Assembly: GCA_002794775.1 (NCBI GenBank)
Contig: NBAY01000009.1
Location: forward strand, 372,001 to 436,000
From: Porodaedalea pini
Taxonomy: Eukaryota; Basidiomycota; Agaricomycetes; Hymenochaetales; Hymenochaetaceae
Length of the DNA: 64,000 nucleotides
Reading direction: 5' to 3'
Shown piece by piece: positions 10,427 through 20,316 of this stretch; position 1 is the first letter of the stretch; every line of letters begins with the position of its first letter. Below the pieces are notes generated by a model. It was not told where the DNA came from and did not search any database. It worked only from the letters and a program-made list of their open reading frames with translations. Position numbers and translations under genes: made by a program.

Positions 10427-13400
10427 ATCGGGGCGACTGACCGAGAAGAACAAGGGACTTCAAATCCGGACTCGTTAAAATATAACCAACCGTCTGTACA
10501 ATACGTAGATGCAAACGACGTTGATGGTTTTCCCGAGTATGAAGCCCCCACCGGTGTAAAAGGAAGTGAAGAGTACGAGCAGCTGTTCATGAGAGGGACT
10601 GGCGGACGCCAGCTGGACCTTCTCCTAAACGTCGGGCACAGCGTGGAAGGTGAAGTGAGGGAGGTGGACGCACATGCACTCGTAGATTCAGGATGTACGG
10701 GGTCATGCATTGACGTGAGGTTCATCGAACGGTATGGGCTAGAGACGAAGCGTTATATCCGACCCCTTGTGGTACTCAATGCCGACAGCACACACAACGA
10801 AGCCAGGTTGATCGAGGAGTACGTTGACATTGAACTTACGATCGGTCACCATAAGGAACGGATCATCCTGGCGGTAACCTCACTGGTGTCATCTAACATC
10901 TTCCTGGGGTACGACTGGCTTCGACGGCACAACCCAGAGGTCGACTGGAAGACGGGTACACTCGACTTTACTCGCTGCCCGAGCGAATGTGCAATCGAAA
11001 GGGAGCCAGTGGAGGACCTAGGTGAAGTGAAGGAGGTGGTGGAGCAGATGAGGAGGGTGAATGGGATGCGAATGGACAAGGCGTCCTGGCCCGCATACCT
11101 CGATGATTACACTGACGTCTTCTCGGAGAAGGGATTCGAGAAACTGCCGGAACACCGCCCATGGGACCATGTCATCGACTTGAAACCCGACTTGAAACCT
11201 AGCGACTGCAAGATCTATCCACTGACACCAACGGAGCAGGAGTCGCTGAAGGATTTCCTCGAGGAGAACTTGAAGTCTGGTCGTATATGCAGGTCAATAT
11301 CCCCGATGGCCTCGCCTTTCTTTTTTATCAAGAAAGCCGACAAGTCCCTACGCCCGATCCAGGACTACCGAAAGCTTAATGATGGTACAGTCAAGAACAG
11401 GTATCCCCTTCCCCTCATCGACGAACTCGTCAACAAGGTCAAGAAAGCGAAATACATCACTAAGCTTGACCTTCGCTGGGGGTACTACAACATCCGAATC
11501 CGCGAAGGCGACGAGTGGAAGGCAGCGTTCCGCACAAACATGGGTCTCTACGAACCGACAGTAATGTTCTTCGGTCTCTGCAACGCCCCGGCGACGTTCC
11601 AGGCTTTTGTCAATCACATCTTCAAGGACCTGATTTACGCTAACCTGATCATCATATACCTCGACGACATATTGATCCTCTCGGAAACCATTGAGGAACA
11701 TATAGACACTTTGAGGCGTGTCCTCCAGATCCTTCGAGAGAATGGCCTATACCTGAAACCGGAGAAGTGTGAGTTCGATGCCAAGGTCGTCAAATACCTT
11801 GGTCACATTATCGGCAATGGTGAGATCAGAGCCGACCCGGCGAAGACGGAGGCAATTGCGAACTGGCCTATCCCGCGAAACCTCAAGGAGCTACAACAGT
11901 TCCTCGGTATGGGAAACTGGCTGAGACGGTTTATCAAGGACTACAGCAAGGTGGTCCGACCGTTAACGTCATTAACAGGCAAGAAGGACTGGGCATGGGA
12001 GACCGAACAGCAGGAAGTGTTCGAGGAGCTGAGACGACGTCTCTGCTCACCTCCAGTCCTTGCGATCGCCAATGACGAGGGCCCTTTCTGCATAGAGGTG
12101 GACTCGTCGAACTACGCGCTCGGAGGTGTGCTGTTGCAGAAGCAAGAAGGGAAGTGGAGGGTGATCGCCTACCGATCGGAAGCGCTCCTGCCGGCGGAAT
12201 GAAACTATGAAATCTATGACAAGGAGATGCTTGCCATTGTTTCGGCGCTCAAGGAGTGGCGACAATACCTCCTTGGCGCCCGACACAAGATCGAGATCTG
12301 GTCCGACCATGCCAACCTGACCTACTTCAAGTCGGCACAGAAGCTGAGCTACCGACAAGCTCGCTGGCGAACCGAACTCAAAGAATTCGACTTCCACCTC
12401 AAACACAAACTGGGGAAGACGATGGGCAAGGCCGACCTGCTGTCACGCAAAACGGGTTATGATCAGGGCAAGGGTGACAACGATGATGTTGTATTCATCA
12501 AGGAGAAATGGTTGAACCGTGGAGTGGTGAGGACGTTGCGTGATGAAGTGTTGGAACGAGTGGGTGAAGCGCAGAGAGCGCAGGACGAGTCAGAGAGGCC
12601 GACGAACATGGTGAAAGTCGATGGGTTGTGGAGGATGAAAGGCAAGGTGTACGTACCGTTGACGATGAAGGAAGCGGTATTGTGAGAGTGCCACGACTCG
12701 ACCCTGGCAGGACATCCTGGATCGTCGAAGACGGTCAAACTGGTACGTCGAGACTTCTGGTGGGCGTCGATGTTCTCCGATGTCCAAACATACGTCCGAG
12801 GATGCGACCGTTGCCAACGGACGAAAGCCTTAAGAACGTCGAGGTCGAGACCGCTTCATCCAAACGCGATCCCTGAAGGTCCCTGGGAGATCGTCACGGT
12901 CGACCTAATCGGAGAGCTCCCGGACTCTAAGGGACACAATGCGATCTGCGTCTTCATGGACAGATTCTCGAAACAGATGCATGCAATCCCGACAACGACG
13001 AAACTGTCAGCGGAAGGCATGGCTCAGTTGTACCGCGACCACGTCTTCCGCCTCCATGGCTTACCGAAGAAGATCATCCACGACCGAGGCACACAGTTCG
13101 ATGCGTCAATGATGAAAGAGCTGTACAAACTCCTACACATTGAAGGCAACCTGTCAACGGCGTACCACCCGCAAATGGACGGTCAAACGGAACACGTCAA
13201 CCAAGAGCTCGAACAGTACCTCCGGCTCTTCGTCGATCATCGGCAATTGGATTGGAAGGACTGGCTCCCCCTCGCAGAGTTCGCCTACAACAACCGTGAA
13301 CATTCAGCGACAAAGATGTCACCCTTCTATGCAAACACCGGACGTCACCCTATGAGCTTCAACACCGTACGAACTTCCTCTGCCAATATGTCGGCGGAAG

Positions 13401-14045
13401 AATTCACGAAGCACATCAAGGAGACTCATCGCATGGCAAAGGACGACCTAGTTAAGGCGGCTGAGGACATGAAACACTATCATGACTGGACGGCAGGAGC
13501 ATCAGTGGAGTACAAGGCAGGAGACAAGGTTTTCCTCGATGGGTGAAACATCAGTACAGATTCGCCCACGAAGAAACTTGCCGACAAATGGTATGGTCCC
13601 TTCGACATCGTCGACAAGATTGGAGCGAGCGCGTACAAGCTCAAACTCCCAAAGCGATGGAAGAAGGTCCACCCCGTCTTCAACGAGGCACTACTCAAAC
13701 CTGCCATCGAACCGACCTTCGAAAGCCAGAAACAGCCGCCACCACCTCCACCGGAAATCGTCGACGACAAGGAAGAGTACGAGGTCAAGGAGGTCATTGA
13801 CTCATGGCTGCACCGAGGTAAACTACAATACCTCGTCAAGTGGGTCGGGTACAATGAACCGACCTGGCAACCAGAGAAGGACTTTGGCGAGAACGCAAAG
13901 GAGGCGATCGCTGAGTTTTACCTCAAACACCCCGGTGCTCCTCGCAAACTCGACATCCCTAGCTCACGACCCACTCTTCGTCGACACCGAGCCAGACGAC
14001 CGCGATCTTGGTTGGTCGGGACGCCCAACCTTGAAGGGGGGGTAA
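10427..14045 (+). pseudogene. pol: Gypsy pol polyprotein (PR-RT-RH-IN-chromodomain), interrupted
   Basis: Pol lies in the -1 frame relative to gag and is open back into the end of gag, so a -1 frameshift could link them. Protease: VDSGCTGSCID near 10684. Reverse transcriptase: LDLRWGYYNIRI and the catalytic YLDD near 11657, intact. RNase H: EVDSSNYALGGVL near 12098. Integrase: an HHCC zinc domain at about 12690-12825 and the DDE triad around VDLIGELP, DRGTQFDA and GQTEHVNQEL. Chromodomain: YLVKWVGYNEPTWQPE near 13830-13880. TGA stops interrupt at 12200-12202, 12683-12685 and 13544-13546. Near 13950 the frame slips; the natural end (DRDLGWSGRPTLKGG, TAA at 14043-14045) is in another frame. Confidence 0.85.
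14033..14042 (+). other. Polypurine tract of the Gypsy element
   Basis: GAAGGGGGGG directly precedes the pol stop TAA and the 3' LTR, the usual position for priming plus-strand DNA synthesis. Confidence 0.8.
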
Positions 14046-14434
14046 TGTCAGAACTTGAACTTTTACCTTTTCTTTATTTCCCCTTTTCCTTTTCCTTTTC
14101 TTTTAATCACTTCCCACACTCCCTTCATATAACCTTCATTCGTTCCATTCCCACTCATTATGTAATGTTAGGTAATATAGTCTCACGGTCATCGCTATAT
14201 AAGGTCTCAGGAATCACATGAACTCCTTGTTCTGCTTTTCCTCTTACCTCCACGACGACCTAGGTGAGACTCATCCCCCTTGTATTAGTCTAGTCTTGTA
14301 TTAATCCTCTTACCTCCGCGACGACCTAGCCTGAGTAAACGTATCCCGAGTCTACGCTCGAGTATAGTACGTCCCAGACAATAGTCAGCTGAGGCCTGCC
14401 CAGTCCGAGTCGTCTCCCGGACTCCCGCCTAACA
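14046..14434 (+). repeat. 3' LTR of the Gypsy element
   Basis: Same length and ends as the 5' LTR. Three of the eight differences are CA in this copy where the 5' copy keeps CG. GGAAG follows at 14435-14439. Confidence 0.95.
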
Positions 14435-14669
14435 GGAAGTGACAGACTTTCCAGCACATTACATTTGCATGAAACATATGTACAACTATTTCATGCCCTT
14501 ATATCCTTGTGGAAAGTCTTAAATTACCCTTACAACCTTGCACAATTATTATGCACGCTTATAAGCCTTTAGGAAGCCTTGTCATCCCATTAAAGCTACA
14601 TATAACCTAATTTAGTCTGGTCCGATCATTACTGCGTCATTATCATTCCCAAAAGCGTATATCATTTGA

Positions 14670-14688
14670 TGCAAAATTTTGTGATGGA
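14670..14688. repeat. Right terminal inverted repeat and GGA target duplication of the 12.3-kb element
   Basis: TGCAAAATTTTGTGAT (14670-14685) pairs with the left terminus, and GGA (14686-14688) repeats 2385-2387. Reading minus-strand codons, it ends ATC ACT CC of the oxygenase motif TITP. Confidence 0.75.
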
Positions 14689-15221
14689 GTGATAGTTGAT
14701 TCCATGCGTGCATTGACTGTCGAAGGGTAGGTGCGATGGATGACCTTGGGGTACGCAAGAGCATCTTCTTTGGAGATGTTGATAAACTCAACATTGTCAG
14801 GGCTTCCGTACTCATTTGTCGCATAAACGCCTGCTGCTTTGTATCTATTGTTTCAGCAGTAAGCGGCCTAGTTGCAAGCCTCGGAGAACACGTAGACTCG
14901 TTACCCAAAGGACTGTCCACCATCACCTTGATCAAACTTCAGCTTCTCTTCTGTTGGAAGGCGCATCGTCTCGGCTCCCATGTCGAACATCCCTTCGACT
15001 TCACTGTCGGCCCCATGATTCTTCAGGCTGGAGAGTTTCGAGTCAAAAACGGAGAATAGAGCAAAGTTCGGTACTCACTACCAGAATCCCAATTCTGTCG
15101 TGGCCTTCCAAAGCTTTTCAATCTCCTGAGAGTCGCCAGCCTTGATAAGCTCGTAGTCGACGACCAATAGAGGGTGTGTGGGAATGTTGTCCGGAAAGGG
15201 AGGAAATGTTAATCCAGGCAT
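14686..15221 (-). pseudogene. 2-oxoglutarate/Fe(II) oxygenase, N-terminal half of the split gene
   Basis: Exons 15221-15079, 15027-14905 and 14844-14686 join across GTGAGT...CCAG and GTAACG...ATAG introns. They read MPGLTFPPFPDNIPTHPLL, ELGFWYLKNHGAD (the DIOX_N N-terminal signature), FGYKAAGVYATNEYG and ARMESTITP. The 425 nt end in phase 2 and join the C-terminal half (from 2384) in frame, giving 360 residues, the usual length of fungal IPNS-like dioxygenases. The only lesion seen is the 12.3-kb insertion. As it stands the locus can yield at most a product without the iron-binding residues. The promoter would lie right of 15221. Confidence 0.85.
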
Positions 15222-16605
15222 ACTTACTTTTAAAGCTACGAAGTTGATGAGTACAGTTTGATATCCTTCGAGTGGTCGCCTCCCTCTTATACTGTAGCGG
15301 CAGGAAGTAAAGCAACCTATAACCATAGTAAACTCTATATGCTGAGCGTCAGATGATCACCCGTGGGTAATGAGAATGTGGGTTTGATTCGCACTGGCAG
15401 GCCGGATGAGCTTCGAGCGGTTTGCAGTGCTCGAAGAGAAGTCGTCAATGAACTTTGTAGGGCAAACGAGGCGAGTTCTATCCACAAGACCAGACAGGCA
15501 ACAGCAACCCGTGCTTCCTCTTCAGGATACCGAGCACTTGAATAGAAATACAATAATGAGCTAGTGATTCTGCGTGAGCAAATATACAAAGTTCGGATTG
15601 ATTGGGGCTTCTCCGATGGATTTCATTTGTAGTACACTTTTGATATGCTTCTGCTCTGCTCTGATGACCATGGTGAAGTCAGTGGCTTATGTGTGATGCT
15701 GTGGGAAAGCTCTCTCACGCCTCTTTCATAGTTACGTCTAACGGATCGTGTCGTAGGACAGGGCACAGCAAGTTTGAAGAAATGCTTGGGGATGTTTCAA
15801 TCCTGCTGTATATTAGTGAGCAAATTGATATATCAGGGGACACCGGTCTTCAGTGGAATACGGCTCGAGCGGACTAACAAATAAGGCTGACCAAATCATC
15901 GATGGTGAGACTTAGCATGCTATCTCGAGAAATCCTACGACGAGTAGCTACCTTCAACTTTGCATCCAATTTTGATCTTATTCTCCGTGAAAGATAGGCC
16001 GTATCTCGCGCCAAAAATATACAAGAACTATGGCACGGGTCACTCATTACATTGAATAGTCGACGGAGGTACAATTCAGTAATTGGCAAGCGGAAGGGAT
16101 TACGAGCAGGATGAAAATTAGATTACTATAATGTAGTCTCTAATTCGAATGCAGTGGAAGACTAGGATGATGAATCGCTCCGATGGAGCTTGTCCTAGGC
16201 TCAGAAGACAACTTTCAATGATCTTTTTGCAGCCTGCTTTGCCTGCTTTATTATGCTTAAGATATTTGCAGCAGTTTCGAAGCTGAGTCTTTACATGCGG
16301 AAGAATAGAAATGCGAGAGTAATGACATAGTGCGCTAGTATTGTTCCTTGGGCTCGGGGTCTTAAAGATTTAAACCCCGCCGCAACCGTCACGCGTTCAA
16401 CGTGGCATAGTCACGTGAATATAAACCACGAGAAGACTACAATAATGAAATCAAATACAATGCAACAATCGATACACGAAACTGAAAAAAAAGTTTCATA
16501 CACGCATCTAAAGTCCTTGCTCCTCTAAGTCTTCGAGTTTCTCCACTTGTCTGAACAAATAAAAACAAAAATAAGGGTGACAGAGTAGAGAGACCATCAA
16601 AAGAA
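15222..16605. other. Intergenic region, no gene recognised
   Basis: Short frames on both strands, none with recognisable features. The left part should contain the oxygenase promoter; the right part, AT-rich with a small A run near 16484, is downstream of the CK2 beta gene. Confidence 0.4.
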
Positions 16606-17641
16606 CTAGGCGAACCTGTCTCTTACCGCATCCTGCCACCGCTGCAGCTTCGCGATCTCATTCACCTGGAAGCCAAATATCTTTGGCCGGTACCTCTCTG
16701 CTTTAAGCGCTGCCCCTGCCGTGCTCACACCCTCGCCCACGCCCTCCGCGAGCACCTCTGGATCCTCACGAGTGCGTCTACGCCGCGTGCTATCACTTGC
16801 ATCAGTTCCACGCACACTCCCGGACAGTAGGAGCGACATGTCTGGCGGACCGGTCTTTGGTGGGATCATCGCGGGGTAGACGAGGAAGAGCATATGGGGA
16901 AAAGACGTGCCGAAGTATGCGCCATCGATGGATCCGTGTCGGGAGGACTTAGGTGAATATATGTCCTCGCATCGCCCGCAGTAGAGCTTAACAGATTTTT
17001 CGTATGGGATGTCGCTAAGTCCAACCGGGAGAAGTGGCTGGGATTGACAGAGCACGCGAGGACAACGGCCGAAGTCGGCTTTCTTGTACTTCTCGAGCTG
17101 GAATTCATGTCAGACCAGAACTGCTAGGAGGAATCGAATCGAAGAACCATTTTTGCGAGTCCCCTAGACGTGATGATCCACCTTGCATGGATCAATCCAT
17201 ACAATAAACGGGCCTGAACATCCAACGATCCTCGATATTCGTCGGCAAGTTCGTCGTCTGAAACACCCTTCATTAGATTCGATATAAATGTTCATAAGAC
17301 GTATGCAGACCGAGATTATCAGTGATAAGTTCAAGCGCCTGGTTGTAGTTTTGGACCTCCGTGTTCAACCCTGTCAAATTGAAGCGATCTATGATATAGT
17401 CTTCCTCGACTTCACAGAAGTATTCATTGCCCTTCGACGAGAGGAACCAAGAAATCCACTTTGCAACGTCAGACAAGAAGTCAGCGCATATCTCTCATAT
17501 AGAAAAGCGGGCTCGTTACGGAGCTGTGAGGGTCGAAAGAATAATATATATTCAGATTTGTGAATGGAAGATACAGCAATGTACGCACTTGGAGTAATCC
17601 GAGTCAGAACCTGTTGAAATTTCTTCCACTGCTCGACGCAT
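16606..17641 (-). CDS. CKB1: Casein kinase II regulatory (beta) subunit
   Basis: Four exons (17641-17585, 17491-17311, 17257-17148, 17097-16606) close into 279 residues. Diagnostic segments are [19 protein letters not shown] and [14 protein letters not shown], then [19 protein letters not shown], and the zinc ribbon CPRVLCQ...[11 protein letters not shown] followed by [14 protein letters not shown]. The subunit dimerises through the zinc ribbon and docks two catalytic CK2 subunits in nucleus and cytoplasm. A Ser/Arg-rich insertion of about 50 residues ([17 protein letters not shown]...) separates [11 protein letters not shown] from the final [14 protein letters not shown], which are nearly adjacent in animals and yeast. 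Exon 1 and its splice are the least certain part. The gene is divergent from DENND6. Confidence 0.93.
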
Positions 17642-17896
17642 AGTCAGCGATATGATACGTTTCTTGAATGTCGCGGGCTGAAGGACACTAACTTGTACAG
17701 ACGTAGGTGGTGGTTAGAGGTCAAAATGGGTTGCGTACAAATAGGCGTGGACGCGTGCCGGTCGGGTTCCGGCGTGACCGCACGCTTTCCGACTGCCGCT
17801 CTGGGCTTTGGCCCGCAAGTAACGCGGTCGCATGAGCCTCGTTTCGCAACAGATGCTCACTAAATTTATCATTTCTCACTCTTACTCCCGTGCACT
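17642..17896. promoter_or_regulatory. Shared divergent promoter, CK2 beta / DENND6
   Basis: The 255 bp between two start codons facing away from each other must contain both promoters. It has a GC-rich palindrome-like stretch near 17755-17830 and no evident TATA box. The role follows from position. Confidence 0.55.
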
Positions 17897-20081
17897 ATGG
17901 AGGCATTCGACGACGTCGGTGGCGGTGATATGGATCTTGGACTCGTGAACACAAATGACGACGCTGCAGTCTTCGTCAAGACGCCAGATCGACCAGCGCG
18001 GCAGCTTCCATCGCCCGACCGACATATGCGACGGCCATCTTCATCATATGCATCGGCCACGACACCAGATTTGCTGGAGAGACAGGAGAGAAGCAAACCG
18101 ATGCGGCCTCCTTTGCATCATCTCTCGCGCTCGCAAACCTTGCCGCGAAGTTACCTTAGGAGCCCGGTGAGGGAAAAGGCAGTAGGTTCACTGGACGCAT
18201 CCTTGGAGGCAGACGTAGTGGCAAGATTGAGGAGGTGGATTCTCTGTGTCCTTGTCGGTGAGCGATGACCATCAGGTTTCGTGAGCAGAAATGTGCTAAA
18301 TGCATGCACAGTAAACTTTGACCTGGACTTGGGACCTGTAATGGACGGCGTTTGCCCTCCATTCTCCCTTTCAAAATCTGAGAAGGACAACGTGTGAGCA
18401 CTGTCGCCCGTCAGATCCTTCGATGTTGTAACAAATTAACCACAGTTGCTTCTCTTCATTCCCGGACTCATTTCGTTATGTAGAGGGCGCCGAAGCGCAT
18501 ACATTTCGAATACGAGAGTCTTTACCTGACGAAAAAGAGGAGCATACCATGAATATCGAAGATAGGGACCCTTCGGACTCTCAAGACGGTTTCCTTTACG
18601 GCTTCTCGTACTTTTGCAGACGGAAGGATGCAACCACCCTTCGTGGTTATGACCAGGTAAGTTATAGCACTTCCTTCTATGCCATTGACATTATGTGCTC
18701 ATTGATATCTCACACAGCGCTCTGTGATCATCCTGACCTATCACCCTTGGCCTTCCTTGTTCTTGGAATTGATAAATCGCCTTGGGCCGATGTTTCTAGC
18801 CCATGGTGGACCTATGCTGGAATCGGCCTGTCACAACATGGCGAGCTGGTAAGCGACTCAGCAAGTGATAGATCACGCACTCATAAGGATGGAAAGAGCA
18901 GGCCTTCACCAGAGCCAGGAGAGACGCATGAGCTAGGGTTTCTCGGCTCAGTCCTTACTGTGGAGCTTCCAGACAGTTTCGACCAGCAGCAGACCATCAA
19001 GATGACAGCCTTCCGCGAAAAGTTTGATCCTCAATTGCATGTGTGTTGATGGGAATTGTATCTGCACATGAAACTCTACTGACTCCTCTGAAGCTTCTAG
19101 CATCTGTCGCACCATTAGCACCACCTCCCTTGCGACTTTTGGCTGCATCCATATCTCACTTGTGGTCAATTTGGGAATGTGTTCTGCTCTGTGAGCCACT
19201 TCTCATATTCGGACCATCTCCTGCAATGACCAGCCAGGCCATATGGTGGTTCATCGACGTCCTGAGGCCTGTATGCTTTTCTCTCGATTAACGGCTACCA
19301 GTTTCTGAAACTCATGAGCTGTACAAAGATACCCTTTGCGGGAGATTTTCGCCCGTACTTCACTATCCATGATAAGGACTATCACTCCATCGTCAACAAG
19401 AATCGACCGAAGTCAGGACTTCTGCTTGGCGTGACGAATCCTTTGTTCGAGAATATGTGCAAGCATTGGCCTCACAGGCTCAGTCTGGGTGCAGAAGTGG
19501 AGACAAAAAAGTTAGTTTGTGGTCGAACTTTGTAGAACAATCTCTTGACGGCTTTTCGTTTCAAGGAGATCGAATGAATCGAAGAGTGCTCTTCTTGCTG
19601 GTCCTGCGCCCGGGTGGCAGACGAAGACACATAATCGATACATCTCAAAAGACAGGGATCTGCTGAAACAGCTCGAGTCCGTCATAAAGAAGGGCGGGGC
19701 ATTGGGTGTGCATCTTTCTGAATATCATCAATTCTAACTAAATGTATACTAGACGCAGATGGGAAATATTCTCTTCTTCTACGTCGTCACTTCACGACCC
19801 GCTCCGTGCAATTCCTTGTCCCCCTCAACCGCTACCTCAACACGCTCATCCCCTCTCCTTTGACTGGCTCGTCTAAAAGTGCGTTGTCTGCACTCTCGTT
19901 AAAGCCATTCAACCAGGACCACTTCTTTGCGTCGCTGAAGACGCATGGTTCGCCACTCCCCTTTCGGAGCTCCGCAAAGCAAAGGGAGTTCTACGAGCGC
20001 TGGCTGAGGACTCCAGCGTTCGGGCTTTGGATGGCAAAGCAGGAGGACACTATTAACCAGTTTCTGCGAAAATCTGCGTAA
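17897..20081 (+). CDS. DENN-domain protein, DENND6 type
   Basis: Nine exons (17897-18257, 18312-18393, 18446-18656, 18718-18848, 18902-19040, 19094-19270, 19329-19510, 19566-19705, 19753-20081) close exactly into 583 residues. The first about 100 residues are Ser/Arg-rich. Then follow VNFDLDLGPVMDGVCPPF, VCFSSFPDSF and FLYGFSYFCRRKD (uDENN), and GEPLL-like CEPLLIFGPSP, CDFRPYFTIHD-like AGDFRPYFTIHDKDY and LLLGVTNPLFENMCKHWPH (cDENN), all hallmarks of DENND6. In animals DENND6 is a Rab guanine-nucleotide exchange factor on recycling endosomes; related yeast proteins act in polarised secretion. The same role is inferred here. The gene ends about 235 bp from the convergent F-box gene. Confidence 0.88.
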
Positions 20082-20316
20082 GCGCGGCATCTGCATGTCT
20101 TAATATCCATGTGTTGTCTCACTCAAAATGCATATATACGTTGCGAGCCTGAATTGGGATGCTTATTATCTTTATTGCACCGTGCAAATATATTTTGACT
20201 ATATGATATTGCTGGTATCTCGTCATCTCGAGCCATTAGTCTCCTACAGCAGACTGCTGGACACTACCATCCATATTACGATCGTCTCACTGTCTGCAGG
20301 ATCGTACAACGCCGGA

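Larger units (their letters stand above)
8236..14434 (+). mobile_element. Chromodomain-carrying Ty3/Gypsy LTR retrotransposon, degenerate
   Basis: The 6199-bp element has two 389-bp LTRs (8236-8624, 14046-14434), both beginning TGTCAG and ending CTAACA, and is flanked by the 5-bp duplication GGAAG (8231-8235, 14435-14439). Between them lie gag with a CCHC knuckle, then protease, reverse transcriptase, RNase H, integrase and a C-terminal chromodomain, the Gypsy order. It is nested in the 12.3-kb element. Four in-frame TGA codons and a late frameshift make it non-autonomous. The eight LTR-LTR differences (2.1%) date the insertion as fairly recent but not fresh. Confidence 0.95.
2388..14685. mobile_element. 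12.3-kb TIR element inserted in an oxygenase gene (unclassified)
   Basis: The boundaries are set by the interrupted oxygenase. Removing this segment and one GGA copy joins five exons into 1083 nt, or 361 codons in one frame. The ends are inverted repeats (ATCACAAAAATCTGCA at 2389-2404 against ATCACAAAATTTTGCA inward from 14685; 14 of 16 identical), and GGA is duplicated at 2385-2387 and 14686-14688. Subterminal DNA on both sides is AT-rich with repeated CTTATAA and AGACTTTC-like words. Contents: a decayed minus-strand gene (2949-3810), a gene for an 863-residue unknown protein (5370-8014), and a nested Gypsy element (8236-14434); without the latter the element is about 6.1 kb. A 3-bp duplication occurs in CMC/CACTA and PIF-Harbinger elements, but the termini are not CACTA and no DDE transposase was recognised. 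Confidence 0.75.
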
